Shown here one piece after another: positions 1 to 11,270 of a stretch of 64,000 nt of DNA. The stretch is from Hymenopellis radicata (taxonomy: Eukaryota; Basidiomycota; Agaricomycetes; Agaricales; Physalacriaceae), in contig JADNRX010000193.1 of the NCBI GenBank assembly GCA_015501595.1, positions 1 through 64,000 on the forward strand, given 5' to 3'. The first letter of the stretch is position 1, and every line of letters starts with the position of its first letter. A model generated the notes under the pieces. It saw nothing but the letters and a program-made list of their open reading frames with translations, did not search any database and was not told the DNA's origin. The position numbers were made by a program, and so were the translations under genes.

Positions 1-345
1 GACCGGGCCGTCTTTTTCGGGGGCGTAACCCAGAACGGCACCACCTCTGCTCACCCTAACCATCCCTCGCCGGCGCCGCTTGACGCGCTGGCCACTACAG
101 TCGGGAACCGGGCCGTCTTTTTCGGGGCGTAAACCCGAACGGCACCACCTCTGCTCACCCTAACCATCCCTCGCCGGCGCCTCATCCGCGCCAAGTCGCA
201 CTTTGGCAGATTCGCCAGTACCAAAGTTCCACCGAGCTGCTCATCCGGAACGCTCCCGTTCCAACGCCTCGTTCGCCTCCACCCCAAGTCGCACTTTGGC
301 AGATTCGCCAGTACCAAAGTTCCACCGAGCGCTCCCGTTCCAACG
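1..345. repeat. Two families of short tandem direct repeats
   Basis: Bases 1-85 recur almost unchanged at about 107-190 (shared stretch starting CCGGGCCGTCTTTTTCGGGG), a period near 106 bp. A second stretch, starting CAAGTCGCACTTTGGCAGAT, occurs at about 193-238 and 283-330. No protein is recognisable on either strand; the apparent reading frames follow from the repeats. A subtelomeric setting is possible but no telomere repeat is present. Confidence 0.75.
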
Positions 346-1200
346 CCTCGTTCGCCCAAGAGTTGATGGTTCGTCCACTTGTGTTATCTGATCGCATGGT
401 TCTTGTATCGGCCCCATCGCGCGCTCGCCCCTGCAGTTCGGGTCTTGCGCCGAAAATTTACTGTTCTTCGGCAGCCGAGGCTTCCCTACGTTGAATCGCC
501 TCCTTCTTCTTCGCACGACTTGTCGCCCTGAGGCATCCACCCTTCGCCTTTCCGCATTCGCACTCCCTAATACGATGCGCTGCAACCGGCGTAAGCTCAC
601 CTACGTAGGGAGCCCCGACATCCACGTCCAGACGTCCCCTCACACATTGCAAGTCCATCGCATCTCAGTCTCGCCGGCAATCAGTATCGCCCATTAACTA
701 TCCATCGTACGCCCCTCGCCGCCCGCCGGCCCAGCCAGGAAACATTGCAAGTCCACCGACCAAGTACTCAGCAACTGAGTAGGATGCGTGGCCGCCCTCT
801 TCGCCCTTTGCGATCGGACGAACGGAGGAGGGGCGCAGCGGAATTTCGCCTCCCCGGGTGTCAAAATCCCCCCACAGGCAGAGAGAGGCGCAGCAGCAGA
901 GCAGTCCAGTACGACTGAGTCTACGGGGGTTTGGGTTTGGGTTGCTAACCCTTCCCCTTAACCCTAGTGCTCTCTCCCTACGACTCAGTCTTATGTTGGC
1001 GTCAGATGCCTTGACGTTACGGCCTGGCCCCTACACTTGCGGAATCGGCCCGTTTTTTAATACTCACCACCGTGTGCATTGACTTGACCATGTCTGAACA
1101 TTTCCTGGTGTTCACCTTTAGCAACCGCGGCCACACTGGCATTCCGCATTCAGGTGTGGCCAACAGTGTTGAAAGGGAGCCTGTAGGCCATTCAACTGTC
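346..1200. other. Intergenic, no recognised gene
   Basis: No reading frame here has recognisable domains or convincing splice structure. An 8-bp inverted repeat (GGCCACAC ... GTGTGGCC) lies near 1129-1163. Confidence 0.5.
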
Positions 1201-1202
1201 TC

Positions 1203-1318
1203 AGGTTGCTACTCGGGTCCATGTGGCAATCCTACGCGCGTAGGATTTCGACAGGGTCCACTACTCGGGTCCATGCGGCAATCCTACGCGCGTAGGATCT
1301 CGACAGGGTCCACAACAT
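1203..1318. repeat. Two tandem units of the ACGCGCGT palindromic repeat (left copies)
   Basis: Two units of about 56 bp run from ACTCGGGTCCATG to GACAGGGTCCA. Each contains the perfect 16-bp palindrome TCCTACGCGCGTAGGA. The family returns at 10.73, 23.71, 26.57 and 27.06 kb. These are its leftmost copies and sit just outside the accessory gene cluster. Confidence 0.85.
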
Positions 1319-1394
1319 GTTAAATTGGAAGGCTTCACACATTTCGTGGTACGCAGAGGACTATGATGTACTTTCTATTGCCGACAATAAAAAT

Positions 1395-1408
1395 GTCACC
1401 CGGGTGAC
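1395..1408. repeat. Palindrome GTCACCCGGGTGAC, copy 1
   Basis: Perfect 14-bp palindrome followed by AAAAT. It lies 18 bp beyond the stop codon of the minus-strand ParB-like gene, in its presumed 3' untranslated region. Confidence 0.85.
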
Positions 1409-1425
1409 AAAATACATGGATAGGG

Positions 1426-4400
1426 TCATTTTTTCGTTCGCTGTTTCTTCACTTTCTTCTTTGACGCCTGGTCGTCCTCAGCTGGGCGCTTGACAGCTCC
1501 TTCCTCGATCTCTCCGAGGAGCACTGCCATCTGCCTGTGTAACGATTTCCAGTGAGCGCTGCGCTCAGATGGCTTGGTCGGCTCATCTCTCCACTTTCCC
1601 CGTTTCTTGACCTCGCCGATCGCCCATTCCTCTGTGCAGTCCTGTTCGTCAAAGTCAGGATTCTGTATCTTCTGTTCTCGGATATATTGCATTTTGAATG
1701 TACCCTGAAAATCATGAGCTTACGCTTGTCAACAGCGTTAAGATCATACCGCCGCGATATAATTCAACCCCCGAAGAATAGTATCATCGAGAACACGCAT
1801 TGTCGATGTCTGTCCAACTACATCCGTTCTCTCAACAACGTAATTGGCGATGTCGGACCGTGAGAAGACCTTGTCCACCTCGTGCATCGTCTTGGACAGA
1901 GAGAGTTGATCGCGTATGACGGTATGAGCGACGAGTGCGTCACGATCATGTTCCTCCGTATTCTCAACATCCCAGCCCTTCATTCCCTTTCCAAGCTTAT
2001 ACCAACTCGATGGTGGGCTCCCGGCAACACTGAGCCACTCGTGTCGCATACGATAAGTCGATGGGTTCATGAACAGGTAATTCCACCATTGCAATCGTAT
2101 AAGCACATAGAGAATGTCCTTAACCAGGGCCTCTCGATGGTCGCTAGCGCGCTGCCTTGTAGGCGACTGCCAATTCGCTTCAGAGTTGTAGAGCATGGCG
2201 TAGACGTTCTCCATAAAGTTACGTTCAGCTGGGGAAAGGGAACCGCCCTCGCTGACCTTCAGCATGTCCTCTCGAGTGATAGAACCTGACGCTGGCGGTT
2301 TCAACCACACCACCAGGAGCTCATTGATAGTGTTGACCAAACGCGCCACACTTGCCCCCCCAGCGCCGATGCATATTCTTCAGTGTGAGCGATAGGAAGA
2401 CGTTTTGTCAGTCTAAAAGTGTCAGAGTGCTCAAGGTAGAGCTGCATGGTCTTTTGAAATCCTGCCAGCCGATTCTCCAGGAACACCCGTGTACGCTGGA
2501 TTGCGATTGTCTCGCTATTGCGTGGGTTATCCAGTGCGAGACGGGTGTACTTGTTGTTCATGGCCACGACACCATGCCCAAGGAGGCCGTCTTCGGTGGA
2601 GACAACCGTGCGCCATTCTTCGGCACCCGTCAACTAGAGCGAATTTTAACTGGTGTCCCACAAAATCAGCCAATCTCATACCGATATCCATGCTTCCTTC
2701 CATGCCAGAACACTCCGATTATCCTTCTCGTTCGTGGGCGACATGAGATAGACGAGATCTCGTAGGAACGAGCTTGTGAGAAGAGGCATGACGTTGCGGC
2801 CATACATCACATCCCCAAAGTAATGTAGCAGCCTGCTATGCCGCAAGTACTGCATGGCCTTGAGCATATCGTACATCAACCTCTTCTCGTCCTCGTCCAT
2901 GTCAGTACTAAGGTCAACCCACGATTTTTCGAGACTGGTAAAGTATTCGGTTAGGTGATCGTTCCATGCTTTGCAACGTGCCGGGTGTCTGTCGGGATGT
3001 GCGCCAAAGAGCTGAAGAACTGCTTTTCGACCAATCGTCGAGGTGTAGACTCGGTCCGCTTCATCCATAAGATGGGAGGGCCAGTATCCCAGGACGTGTC
3101 GGTAGTTCTGCAGAGCAGAGACATAGTTTGCTTTCTGAGCGTCCACTGACATAGCAAGATGATCTTCGTAAGGCGGTAGCTTTTGCGCATGGCTGCTTGC
3201 GATCCATGCCAGTTGGCGATAGGCAGCCGTAATGAGCACTGACAAGACCTAACGTTAACCCAGTTAGAATGCGTAACATCATAGACAGCGTGAGCCTTAC
3301 GCCTTCCGAGTGTGTAGCGACAAAACGCAAGTGGGTCATTAAAAGCCACTCATCGGGATTGGTCCATAACCACGGTACGTCCTCAATGAGGAGCAGTGTT
3401 CGCACCAAGCGACCATTTTTTAGGACTTCCTTCAAACGATAGTTCTCCTTGGCATCCTGGATTTCCGCCGCCAGCGATGCGAGTCGGTCTTCAAAGTCAG
3501 CCTCTGGACAAGTACTCAAGCGAGGCAGTAGTGTAAGAATTTTGTTGGCTTCGGTATCGGGTTTGACAAACATGCGTTTGTTTCCACAGAGGCGCACGAT
3601 TTGTTCAGCGGCATTTTCGTCCTCCATAAGGCTATCTACAGTACAGTTAGCACGTTACACACCAAGTGATCCTAGCAAGCTAACCGCGATCATAGACGAT
3701 GGCAACCCAATGTGCTGCTTGTTCAAGCTCCTTTTCCCATTTCACTTTCCAATGGCGTAGATGGCCGACAAACTCTATGGGGGTGTTAGGATGGGTAATG
3801 AGGAATTGCGCTCTTTCAATATAGCCCTGGATAGGCTTGATGATCTTCGAACGTGCCAGCAGACACCGATGAGCTCCGTCTACAAGAGAAGGAGGTGGTC
3901 CTTCATCGTTCCAAGTGATAAGAGGCATAGGGTTAGCTGTACTGCTCTGGGTGAGCTGAGTCGTAAGGGTATGACGCGACATGAGGAGCGTGACGGCCTC
4001 TCCCACAGATTCGTTGCGAATCTCCTTGCCATACTGCGTTGAGAAGAAAAACGCGTTGATAGCAGTGGGCTGAGGAGTGCGCTTGTTGAACTCGTTCTGT
4101 TGAAAGGTAAGGCGCAAGTCTAGTCTTCCCATGCCGATCATATTCTTTTTCAGATTGGCTTCAACCTGCTGATTCGTTTCCTTCTGGAATCGAGCGGCTT
4201 CTGCCTCCCATCCGTCATTGGCATCAATCTATAGTAAATCATCCATCACGCTTTGAAGTCACTGTCTACTCACTTGTGCTAGAAACGCCTTGACACGTTG
4301 AGCATGCTAAGGTGAGCGTCAGCCGCATGTTTCAATCTGTGATAGAAACCGTACTCTGTCCGTGGTCGGTTCGGGAGACTTGAGCGTTGGGTTAGAAGCA

Positions 4401-4609
4401 TACATAGCCTCAAGCGTAAGCTTACCGAAGTCGGTGCTGCCATCTCGAATTCCTCGGTAGGGATTTTGTCACCCGGGGTGACCTTTTCCCGAGCGGACAG
4501 GTGAATACAATGCCACCACGTTGAGAAAATGCTGTACCTCAGACACCTGCAATGACAGTCAGAAAGCAATTTGCATCTAGGCATCGACACCTACCGGCGA
4601 GGACGACAT
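1426..4609 (-). CDS. ParB/sulfiredoxin-like large protein (paralogue 1)
   Basis: Ten-exon model: 4595-4609, 4538-4546, 4426-4482, 4355-4378, 4274-4306, 3685-4228, 3301-3635, 2682-3248, 1750-2633, 1426-1704; about 915 aa. The N-terminal third resembles the ParB/sulfiredoxin fold: a NKRTP segment, an helix-like stretch, then DGAHRCLLA, comparable with the phosphate-binding G-x-HR-x-x-A motif of those families. The C-terminal tail is lysine-rich and looks like a nuclear localisation signal. It aligns along much of its length with the gene at 18073-21896 (LVDGAHR versus LLNGSHR; the NENAAEQ-type region versus NEEKDAQD), and both have a phase-1 intron at the same place. One base is missing at a G7 run (about 2354-2360): adding one G joins the frames. 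Function is unknown; a DNA-binding or nucleotide-using role is inferred only from the fold guess. Confidence 0.6.
4468..4482. repeat. Palindrome GTCACCCGGGGTGAC, copy 2, inside a coding exon
   Basis: Palindrome with one extra central G, flanked by ATTTT on the left. It is the start of exon 3 of the ParB-like gene and is translated on the minus strand as VTPGDKI. Confidence 0.8.
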
Positions 4610-4722
4610 GAGACGTAATTCACTCTGCTTTGGTTAGCATACTCCTCCTGGTCGAGTACGATACTAACCGTGGTTCGGTGGATACGATGCTCTTTAGGCT
4701 CACGCCTACGATGGCGCATCGA

Positions 4723-4736
4723 GGGGGGGGGGGGGG
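4723..4736 (+). repeat. G14 homopolymer
   Basis: Fourteen consecutive G between the minus-strand ParB-like gene and the recombinase-helicase gene. It is prone to sequencing error and could form a G-quadruplex. Confidence 0.9.
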
Positions 4737-4812
4737 AAGCAAGAAATCGCTCTTGGTACTCGCTATCTACGCTTTATACATGTTGGAACTGAAAATTTTC
4801 AAGGTACGCTAA

Positions 4813-7800
4813 TCAAATTCCGGAATTACGGCCCTCGAAGCTGGCCCGAAATGCCAGGACAAACCACACAAAAACGGCCAGCATGTTCGATGGAAAGCCA
4901 TCGACTGCATCCCCATTAAGAAACGCAAGATAATCCGACATATCACGCCACTCCTGATTAAAGTGGGTGGCCGCTTCGTTACCGAGCCGAAGAAAGACGG
5001 CAAACACCGACAGGGCAATCAAATCAGGGTGAGGACACTGTTGACCAAAAGTGGGATGTAGGCAGTCGCCGGGACCGTTTGGAAGGTGGCACTTGTAACA
5101 GACTCGTACGGCCATACGCGGAGGGTATCGAATCGCTTTGCGAAACCCATCCAAATAGAGATCACGAAAGGTTGACCGGGAACCCTTAGGTACTGTGCGC
5201 AGTTCGGGACAGTCGAGAGCGCTGTGTGCTGCCACCAATGTCCGGTCTGTACTGCACATCATGCAATTGGAACCCACAAACTCTAACGCGAGCTGTAGAT
5301 CCACGACCCATTGGGGCATTTGCTGATCATCCAGACGCCGTCTTTGGGCGTGTGCAAAAGCAGCGTCTACAGGGTTAGGACCTGCCTTTCGCTTGCCGAG
5401 GATGGATGGCACAGCGAAAGGAGACTTTGACGTAGGTGGCAGCATTCCTGAAGACGTCGACGGTGCTGCATAGGGAGCGGACGTAGGTAGGGGCATTCTT
5501 GAAGACGTCGAAGGGGCAGTGGACGTAGGTAGCAGCATTCTTGAAGACGTCGAAGGGGCAGTGGACGTAGGTAGCAGCATTCTTGAAGACGTCGAAGGGG
5601 CGGTGGACGTAGGTAGCAGCATTCTTGAAGACGTCGAAGGGGCGGTGGACGTAGGTAGCAGCATTCCTGAAGACGTCGACGGTGCTGCATAGGGAGCGGA
5701 CATTGGTTTGTGTAGCTGCGTCGACTGCGACTTGGGTGTTGGGTATGGGAAGGAAGACTTTGATTGAGGGCGATGTTCGTTCGCGTGGCAGAGGTCGCAC
5801 AGCATAGAATCTGGCACATTCTGAATAAATAATGAGTGAGAAACGTTCATACTGAGAACTGTGGTCTGACCTTGCAGACTCGTCCCACTCCATCGTTAAG
5901 CACATTGAGCATAAATCGGCGACAGCCAAACGTGGCTGCCGCGTACTCGTCCATCTCTGTATAGCAAGCAGTGTCGTCTTCCTCTCCACGACGCATCCAC
6001 TGGTTGCTGCCAGTGCGCATTAGGAATGACTTCGCCAACTGATGATCTCGGCCAGCACGTCCAATCTCTTGGATGAAGTCAAGCATGCTTCCCGGTGTTC
6101 CATCATGAAAGACACTGCGAACATGGCGATAGTCGTTGCCGGCACTGAAAGCACTGGTAGAAACCATGACGTTGTATTTTCCGTCTCGCCAGTTCTGCGC
6201 AATGCAGTCTCTGTCCTTTCGACTCAGCTCTTCGTCGCCATGGTAGAATTCGCAGCCGAAGCGTTCCGCAAGCTCCTTTCCTCGTACCTTGCTGGTCACA
6301 AAGACGAGAGCACGATCCTTCTCTGTGTATGTCGCCCTCTCAGCTTCAAGTAGCTGAACAAGCCGGTTGGAACTTTCAGAGCGAGGAACATTGACGACAT
6401 TGTACTGAAGCTCCGGCCGTTCAGTAGATGCCCGAATAGAGGTATAGGGTTCTGTGAGGCCCCAGCGTTGGGCAAGATTGGCTTCCAGATGAGGCGGAAC
6501 CGTCGCAGAAAGCAGTACCAGCGGTACTGGAATACATCGAACCTTGAGGGCGTCTTCGAGCTCTTTGCGAAAGCCGCGATTGGTGAGCGGATAGTGCGAT
6601 TCGTCAATGACGTAGCGGCTGATGCCTAACCCTCTGTGCCATTCCTTGACGTAGGATTGGAAAAGCTCAGACCGGGCTTGGTTGATTGTGGTGAGGATAA
6701 CGCGCGCATCAGGAGGTAGGCTACCGCCATCGTTCGACGCGAATATGTAGAACGGTATTTTCATCTGGGTGAAGCGGCGCTGATAGTCTTGGAGGATGGA
6801 GATAAGTGGGACGACAGCGATGGTGTACTCCTTTTCAACCATAGCGGGAAGGATGGGAATGAGCGTCTTTCCACTTCCGGTGGGCATCACAATGAGGGTG
6901 TCGTGCGTCCGTTTGGAAACCTCTACGATTGACTTCCACTGTTCGGGACAGGTCCAGGTGGCATTAGGGTCGTTTAAAAGGCGGCGCAATATGACCAAGT
7001 ACGCTTCCTCTGATAGAGTCGCAGGCGGGTCCACATATTCAATTTCTAGAAGGCAAACAGTGAGAGATGTTGGTTGTGAACATCTTGAGTCCAACATACC
7101 TTCGTCCTGGATTACCGACTGGGGCGGTATTTGTACTTGAGAAGACGGTTATCAGAGTCTGAATGATTTGTCTTTGACATAGCAGCTTACATTGCGTCAG
7201 CCTCTCTTCAAGCAGTGGCCATATTAGGTCTACGACCTCACGAGCTATTGTTGGGACCGATAGCGGCGAGGGTTCCAGAGGCGACCGTGAAGTAGGACGG
7301 ATTTGACCGTTCTTCACAAGCGAATCGAACCTGGTAGATCGTGCGTTTGGGTAGGAGAGGCCTACACCACTCGGGACGACTCGAGCTATCGTCTGATACT
7401 GCACACTGATATCGCAGAACAGTGCCAAGTCGCGCGCGTTTGCCCCATGCAGCCCATCAGAGCTTTGCGCGTAGCGTTGACTCTCAATCGTACTGGAATG
7501 TCCAGCTTGTTCGGCAGAGTAGATGTCGATCGCGTCTAGTGAATACTGTTGCTTGAGCAGGTCTCGACATAGCTTCTGATGAAAGGCGATGCTGATATGT
7601 CGCCAGGGCTGCATGGATAAGGCGACATGAAGGTGTACGGCTGTATACTTTTTCATGAGCGCCGACAAGTCCTCCGTACTGAACAACCGATCGTAGTGCA
7701 CGAATAGCTGACTCTGGTACGCGTTCAACGTCCGTGAGTGCTCGTCTAGACCATCACAGAATAGCTGAGTGGCGGCGAGTTGAACGAAGGGAGATATGAA

Positions 7801-10516
7801 CGTCAAATATCGAAGCAGTACATCGGTGGTGACAGCATCGAGTGCATGGGCAATGAGACGATCACGCTTCGTAATGGAGGTCGTTTTGGAGTATTGGCCA
7901 AGGAGGGTGAGATGACCGTTGATCATGAAGAGATTGCGCCGACGCGTTTGCGTATTCTGAAAAGTCATAGAGACAAGCTCGGTTCCTCGAATGGGTGCGC
8001 CGGCGACCATCTCACATCGTATGAGGATAAGCTGTGTCAGGTCGCGTACAGCAAGAAGGTAGGCGCGGAGTGTGTGTCTATTCCAGACGATTTGACCATT
8101 GTCAATCGAATTGACAAAGCGTTCGCGGAGAGAGGGAGTGTGAAGGATGTGCCGCAAAAGGCGTTCCGAGTATCGCCTATACTGGTTACGCTGATCTGTA
8201 AGGAACGAGTAGCCAACGTGTGAGTTTGATAAGTCGTCGGATATCCATTGTTGTCGATCGAGAGTGGTGTCTAAACCAAGACAGACTTCACGTTCAAAGT
8301 GACGTACGAGGTCCTCTTCAGTGGTAGAGATCATGGCGATCACATCCTCAAAGGCGATTAGATCACCCTTGTAGGAGAGTTTTCGATACGAGTTAGGATC
8401 GGGATAGGTAATGGTGGGAATTTCTGGGGTAGCATTGGCCATGGCGGTTGCAAAATGCTGCAGGGAGCGGATCGAATTGAATGGGGTATCATTCTTTTCA
8501 ACAAAGTAGGGCTGTAGCTGTGTACAGGCGGTCTCCAAGGTGTCTGCACTACCCGTTTTGACGTCGTCATGCATGCCATAGAGAAAGAGGAGACGCATTA
8601 GGTGCGTGAACTTGGCTAGGTCTCCGGTAGTTTGTTTTGCGCTAGCGAACGAACCATCGCCGTAGACCTTCGAGTACGCAAGTGCACGAAGAGTAGGATC
8701 GGGGAACGGCTGGTCGGATGTGGGTGTCCAGGTATGCGTCCAGATGTAACGCAATAGCTGGTACAGCTTATAAGCCCTGTCAGTGTGGGACGTCGTATAG
8801 GCGTTGACAAGCGCAGAGAGTTCCGGATGGGCGTCGGGTGGATCTTGAATGAGCAAACGTAGGAGCCACATTCCTGGCGTTAGGTAGGCGTCCAGGGTGG
8901 CCTCTACCTGTTGATGCTTGCTGAACGGCTGGTTGGAGATGGCGCTTTGCCTAGGTGAGTACCGCGCGATATCCTGTGATATAGTAACACACCTGGCATT
9001 TGGGGAATTTAACTTTTGCAAAAGCAAGTCAGGCGTGATGGGTATCAAGCCTGTGGCTTCATACATCAGAGACGAAAAATGCCCTCGTACGTCTTCTGAA
9101 TCTTGATCGCCAGCAATCAAGGCTTTAGCGGATGCAACGCCAACCCGATCAACAATGTCCTTCCACCTCGTAGCCCGAAGCCAAGGAGAGACTAAGCGAG
9201 GATTGAGATCCGAGAGTAGTCGTGATTGTTGAAGCAAATTGGAGGACCGTTCCACAGCTGCATGGATAACCATATCCATATCATCCGACTCTGTCTCTGG
9301 CGGAACGGATGAAGGTACGGAGAACCACGCTTTGTTATTACCGCGATTGAATTGTTGACCTGTACAAGCGATCCACAACTCAGGTTTGAATGGCTGACCA
9401 TGATCCGATTGCGTATGAGCGCGCATGGTCTTTTGCGTAAGGAAAAGGGATGGACATAGTGGACACTGACGAACGGCCACCTGTGGTAGACCAGGAATTG
9501 GCTTCGTGAGCCGGGTGACATCCGGTGTTCCCGCGATGACATCCAAGACGTCCATAGCCGCTTCTAGACGAGCCACATTGACTTGAATTTTATGTGTACG
9601 CAGGTGAGATGCCGCATGCCCTCGTTCCACCAAACTTTGGCAGTCACAAATCAAGACGCGCAGTTCTTCATCAAATGTTAAGGCAAGGCTCGCTAGATAC
9701 TTTTCAGGATGATATGTCAATGCAAGTTTACGCTTTAAGAAGACACATACTGAAGTGGCTTGCGCGAGACTGTGAATTTTGTCACCCGGGTCGCAAAATT
9801 CATCAGGCTCAGCTGAAGGAGGAGCCGACTCGACGATGGTAGACGCTACGGCAGAGTCGGCAGTGGCGCCTATCTCTTCTGGATGTAGGAAATTATAGAT
9901 CGGCTGTGACGCTGAACGCATGCGAGTCTCGGCCTAGGATGAAAGTAAGGGTTGCGTGTCAAAACCGATACAAACGCGCATACTGTTTGATGACTCTGAA
10001 TTTTGTCACCCAGGTCGCAAAATTCATCCGGCTGAGCCGAAGGAGTAGCCGACTCGACGATGGTAGACGCTACGGCAGAGTCGGCAGTGGCGCCTATCTC
10101 TTCTGGATGTAGGAAATTATAGATCGGCGGTGACGCTGAACGCATGCGCGGTGATTGAGTCTCGGCCTACGACGACATTAGGGAAAAAGAGGTGCGGGTG
10201 TCAAAATGCATACCGGAACTTCTGGAATAAGAGGTGGAACGGGAGATGAAAGCATCAAGGGCGACACATGACGTGCACGCCGAAGATAGCGGTTGCTGAA
10301 GAGGGGAGAACGCTGACTAGGCAGTATGGCTAGAGGAATCTCGTCGCCCTCAGAGTCGGACATATTCTGGAGGAGAAATGAGTAGCGTCTTGACAAGTTT
10401 TCAAGAGGACGTACGTCGGGCGACCCGACAAGGGTTTGGGAAGTCGCCGGTAGAGACGGGACGACAGCTCCTGTCGAACTAAGATCCGATTCGGGGTCAC
10501 TGTCTGAGAAGGACAT
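4813..10516 (-). CDS. OrsD-type zinc finger / tyrosine-recombinase-like / RecQ-like helicase fusion
   Basis: Model: 10214-10516, 9984-10166, 9751-9933, 7191-9699, 7100-7135, 5871-7045, 4813-5820; about 1798 aa, all junctions in frame. The N-terminal part is Ser/Pro-rich. Then come cysteine/histidine zinc-finger-like segments of OrsD (DUF3505) type (ICDCQSLV...HLRTH; CPLCPSLF...HTQSDH). The middle resembles a tyrosine recombinase: box I APIRGTEL, box II PWRHISIAF, then AGHSSTIESQRYA with the histidine and the putative nucleophilic tyrosine. The C-terminal third is an SF2/RecQ-like helicase: MPTGSGKT (Walker A), DESH, LLSATVP, QEIGRAGRD, then a cysteine cluster (CRR...C...CDLC) like the RecQ zinc domain, ending in a repeat-rich tail. 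Fungal telomere-linked helicases combine OrsD and RecQ parts. The start is uncertain: ATG 10516 was chosen because a TATA-like box lies at 10558-10565; an ATG at 10675 is the outer alternative. Confidence 0.75.
5429..5703 (-). repeat. 42-bp coding minisatellite in the helicase tail
   Basis: Six to seven units of 42 bp (GACGTAGGTAGCAGCATTCT at the start of a unit on the plus strand) encode a 14-residue repeat around APSTSSRMLLPTS. The length is a multiple of three, so copy-number change keeps the frame. The outer units are variants with SAPYAAPSTSSG. Confidence 0.85.
9781..9794. repeat. Degenerate palindrome, copy 3 (exon)
   Basis: GTCACCCGGGTCGC with TTTT and AAAAT flanks; the right arm has one change. 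Translated on the minus strand as CDPGDKI inside the duplicated exon. Confidence 0.7.
10005..10018. repeat. Degenerate palindrome, copy 4 (exon)
   Basis: GTCACCCAGGTCGC in the upstream copy of the duplicated exon, read on the minus strand as CDLGDKI. Confidence 0.7.
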
Positions 10517-10557
10517 CAAGAGGCGAGAAAAAGGCATTTCGCTGAGGGCCAGCATGG

Positions 10558-10565
10558 TATATATA
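10558..10565 (-). promoter_or_regulatory. TATA-like box of the recombinase-helicase gene
   Basis: TATATATA on the minus strand, about 42 bp before ATG 10516. It argues for that start rather than the ATGs at 10555 or 10675. Confidence 0.35.
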
Positions 10566-10733
10566 GCTTTGTAATTTAAAATTCGTAGAAAATCAAATTG
10601 TTTTTTTTTTATACCTACCGCATGGTCAGGAACGGCAAAGTTCTGCGCTTGGTCGGCCGCGGCGCAAGCGGACATCTTGGCGAGAGCGATGCATAAGCAT
10701 CAATATAGACAAACATGTACAAATTTTGATTAA

Positions 10734-11130
10734 ATCCTACGCGCGGAGGATTTCAACATAGCTGTCGCTCTGAAATTAATATCCCCTTTATGAACTGAAA
10801 TAGAGCCCCGACGGGGAACAAGGCAGTGAGCGAGTAACTGACAAGCAGGAGTAAGAAGGTAAACGTGACGTGGGAGACGACCTCCACTAATAACGAAGCC
10901 TGCTTGGTGCAGTGGGCATTCCCGTCACATTATCAACAAAGGATGTGCTATGTGACGGCGCGGGTTCGACTCCCGCAGTAGGCGTGAAAATCCTACCCCC
11001 TTCTTTTTTGTTTGGCGACAGGCTGGGCGTCGCTGGACGCCGTTTGAACTGGCTCGATGTCGCCGCGGAGGATTTCAACATAGCTGTCGCTCTGAAATTA
11101 AATGAACTGAAATAGAGCCCAGACGGGGAG
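10734..11130. repeat. Direct repeats enclosing a tRNA-like sequence
   Basis: A block from GGAGGATTTCAACATAGCTG to ATAGAGCCC-x-GACGGGG occurs at about 10749-10820 and again at about 11066-11131, with a small internal deletion in the second copy. The first copy is joined to the ACGCGCG half-palindrome at 10736-10750. The roughly 250 bp between them hold the tRNA-like element. Confidence 0.75.
10898..10983 (+). tRNA. tRNA-like sequence (probable pseudogene)
   Basis: A 7-bp acceptor stem pairs GCCTGCT with AGTAGGC. A perfect T arm has GCGGG, loop TTCGACT and CCCGC. A box-A-like stretch TGGTGCAGTGGGCATT follows the acceptor. The anticodon region is aberrant: a 9-bp hairpin (CCGTCACAT/ATGTGACGG) with a long loop leaves almost no variable loop. 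GCCTGCTT and CGTC..CAT recall an elongator Met tRNA. It is more likely a tRNA-derived relic than a working tRNA. Confidence 0.35.
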
Positions 11131-11153
11131 GGTAGGCGCTGCGGGAAAAGAGC

Positions 11154-11171
11154 TCCCGGGGTGACAAAATT
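11154..11171. repeat. Half palindrome, copy 5
   Basis: CCCGGGGTGACAAAATTC keeps the centre and right arm of the recurrent palindrome; the left arm is lost. Intergenic. Confidence 0.6.
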
Positions 11172-11210
11172 CACGACTCCTTCAACATTGCTTGGGTTTC
11201 GCCCAGATTC

Positions 11211-11270
11211 GATCGGCATCGATCGGCATCGATCGGCATCGATCGGCATCGATCGGCATCAACCGGCATC
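11211..11270 (+). repeat. 10-bp iteron-like array 1
   Basis: Five exact tandem copies of GATCGGCATC followed by AACCGGCATC. The stretch GGCATCGTCA just after it also follows the array at 16111. The 10-bp period places each unit on the same helical face. It lies between the 3' end of the 805-aa gene and the upstream side of the recombinase-helicase gene. Confidence 0.85.

Larger units (their letters stand above)
9751..10166 (-). repeat. Tandemly duplicated exon-intron unit in the recombinase-helicase gene
   Basis: Exons 9751-9933 and 9984-10166 are both exactly 183 nt (61 codons), both phase 0, and nearly identical over the stretch from MRSAS through IYNFLHPEEIG to EFCD-x-GDKI. The intron just upstream of each also matches, so the whole exon plus intron was duplicated with a period near 233 bp. 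It could be used as a pair or as mutually exclusive exons. Confidence 0.85.

Noticed and set aside
940..975. Telomere-like bases (GGGTTTGGGTTTGGG, TAACCC)
   Set aside because: Only two or three imperfect units with no tandem run; not a telomere repeat.
5375..5989. Long alternative frames over the helicase minisatellite
   Set aside because: They exist because a 42-bp repeat keeps all frames open; only the frame that continues the RecQ zinc-binding cysteines is supported.
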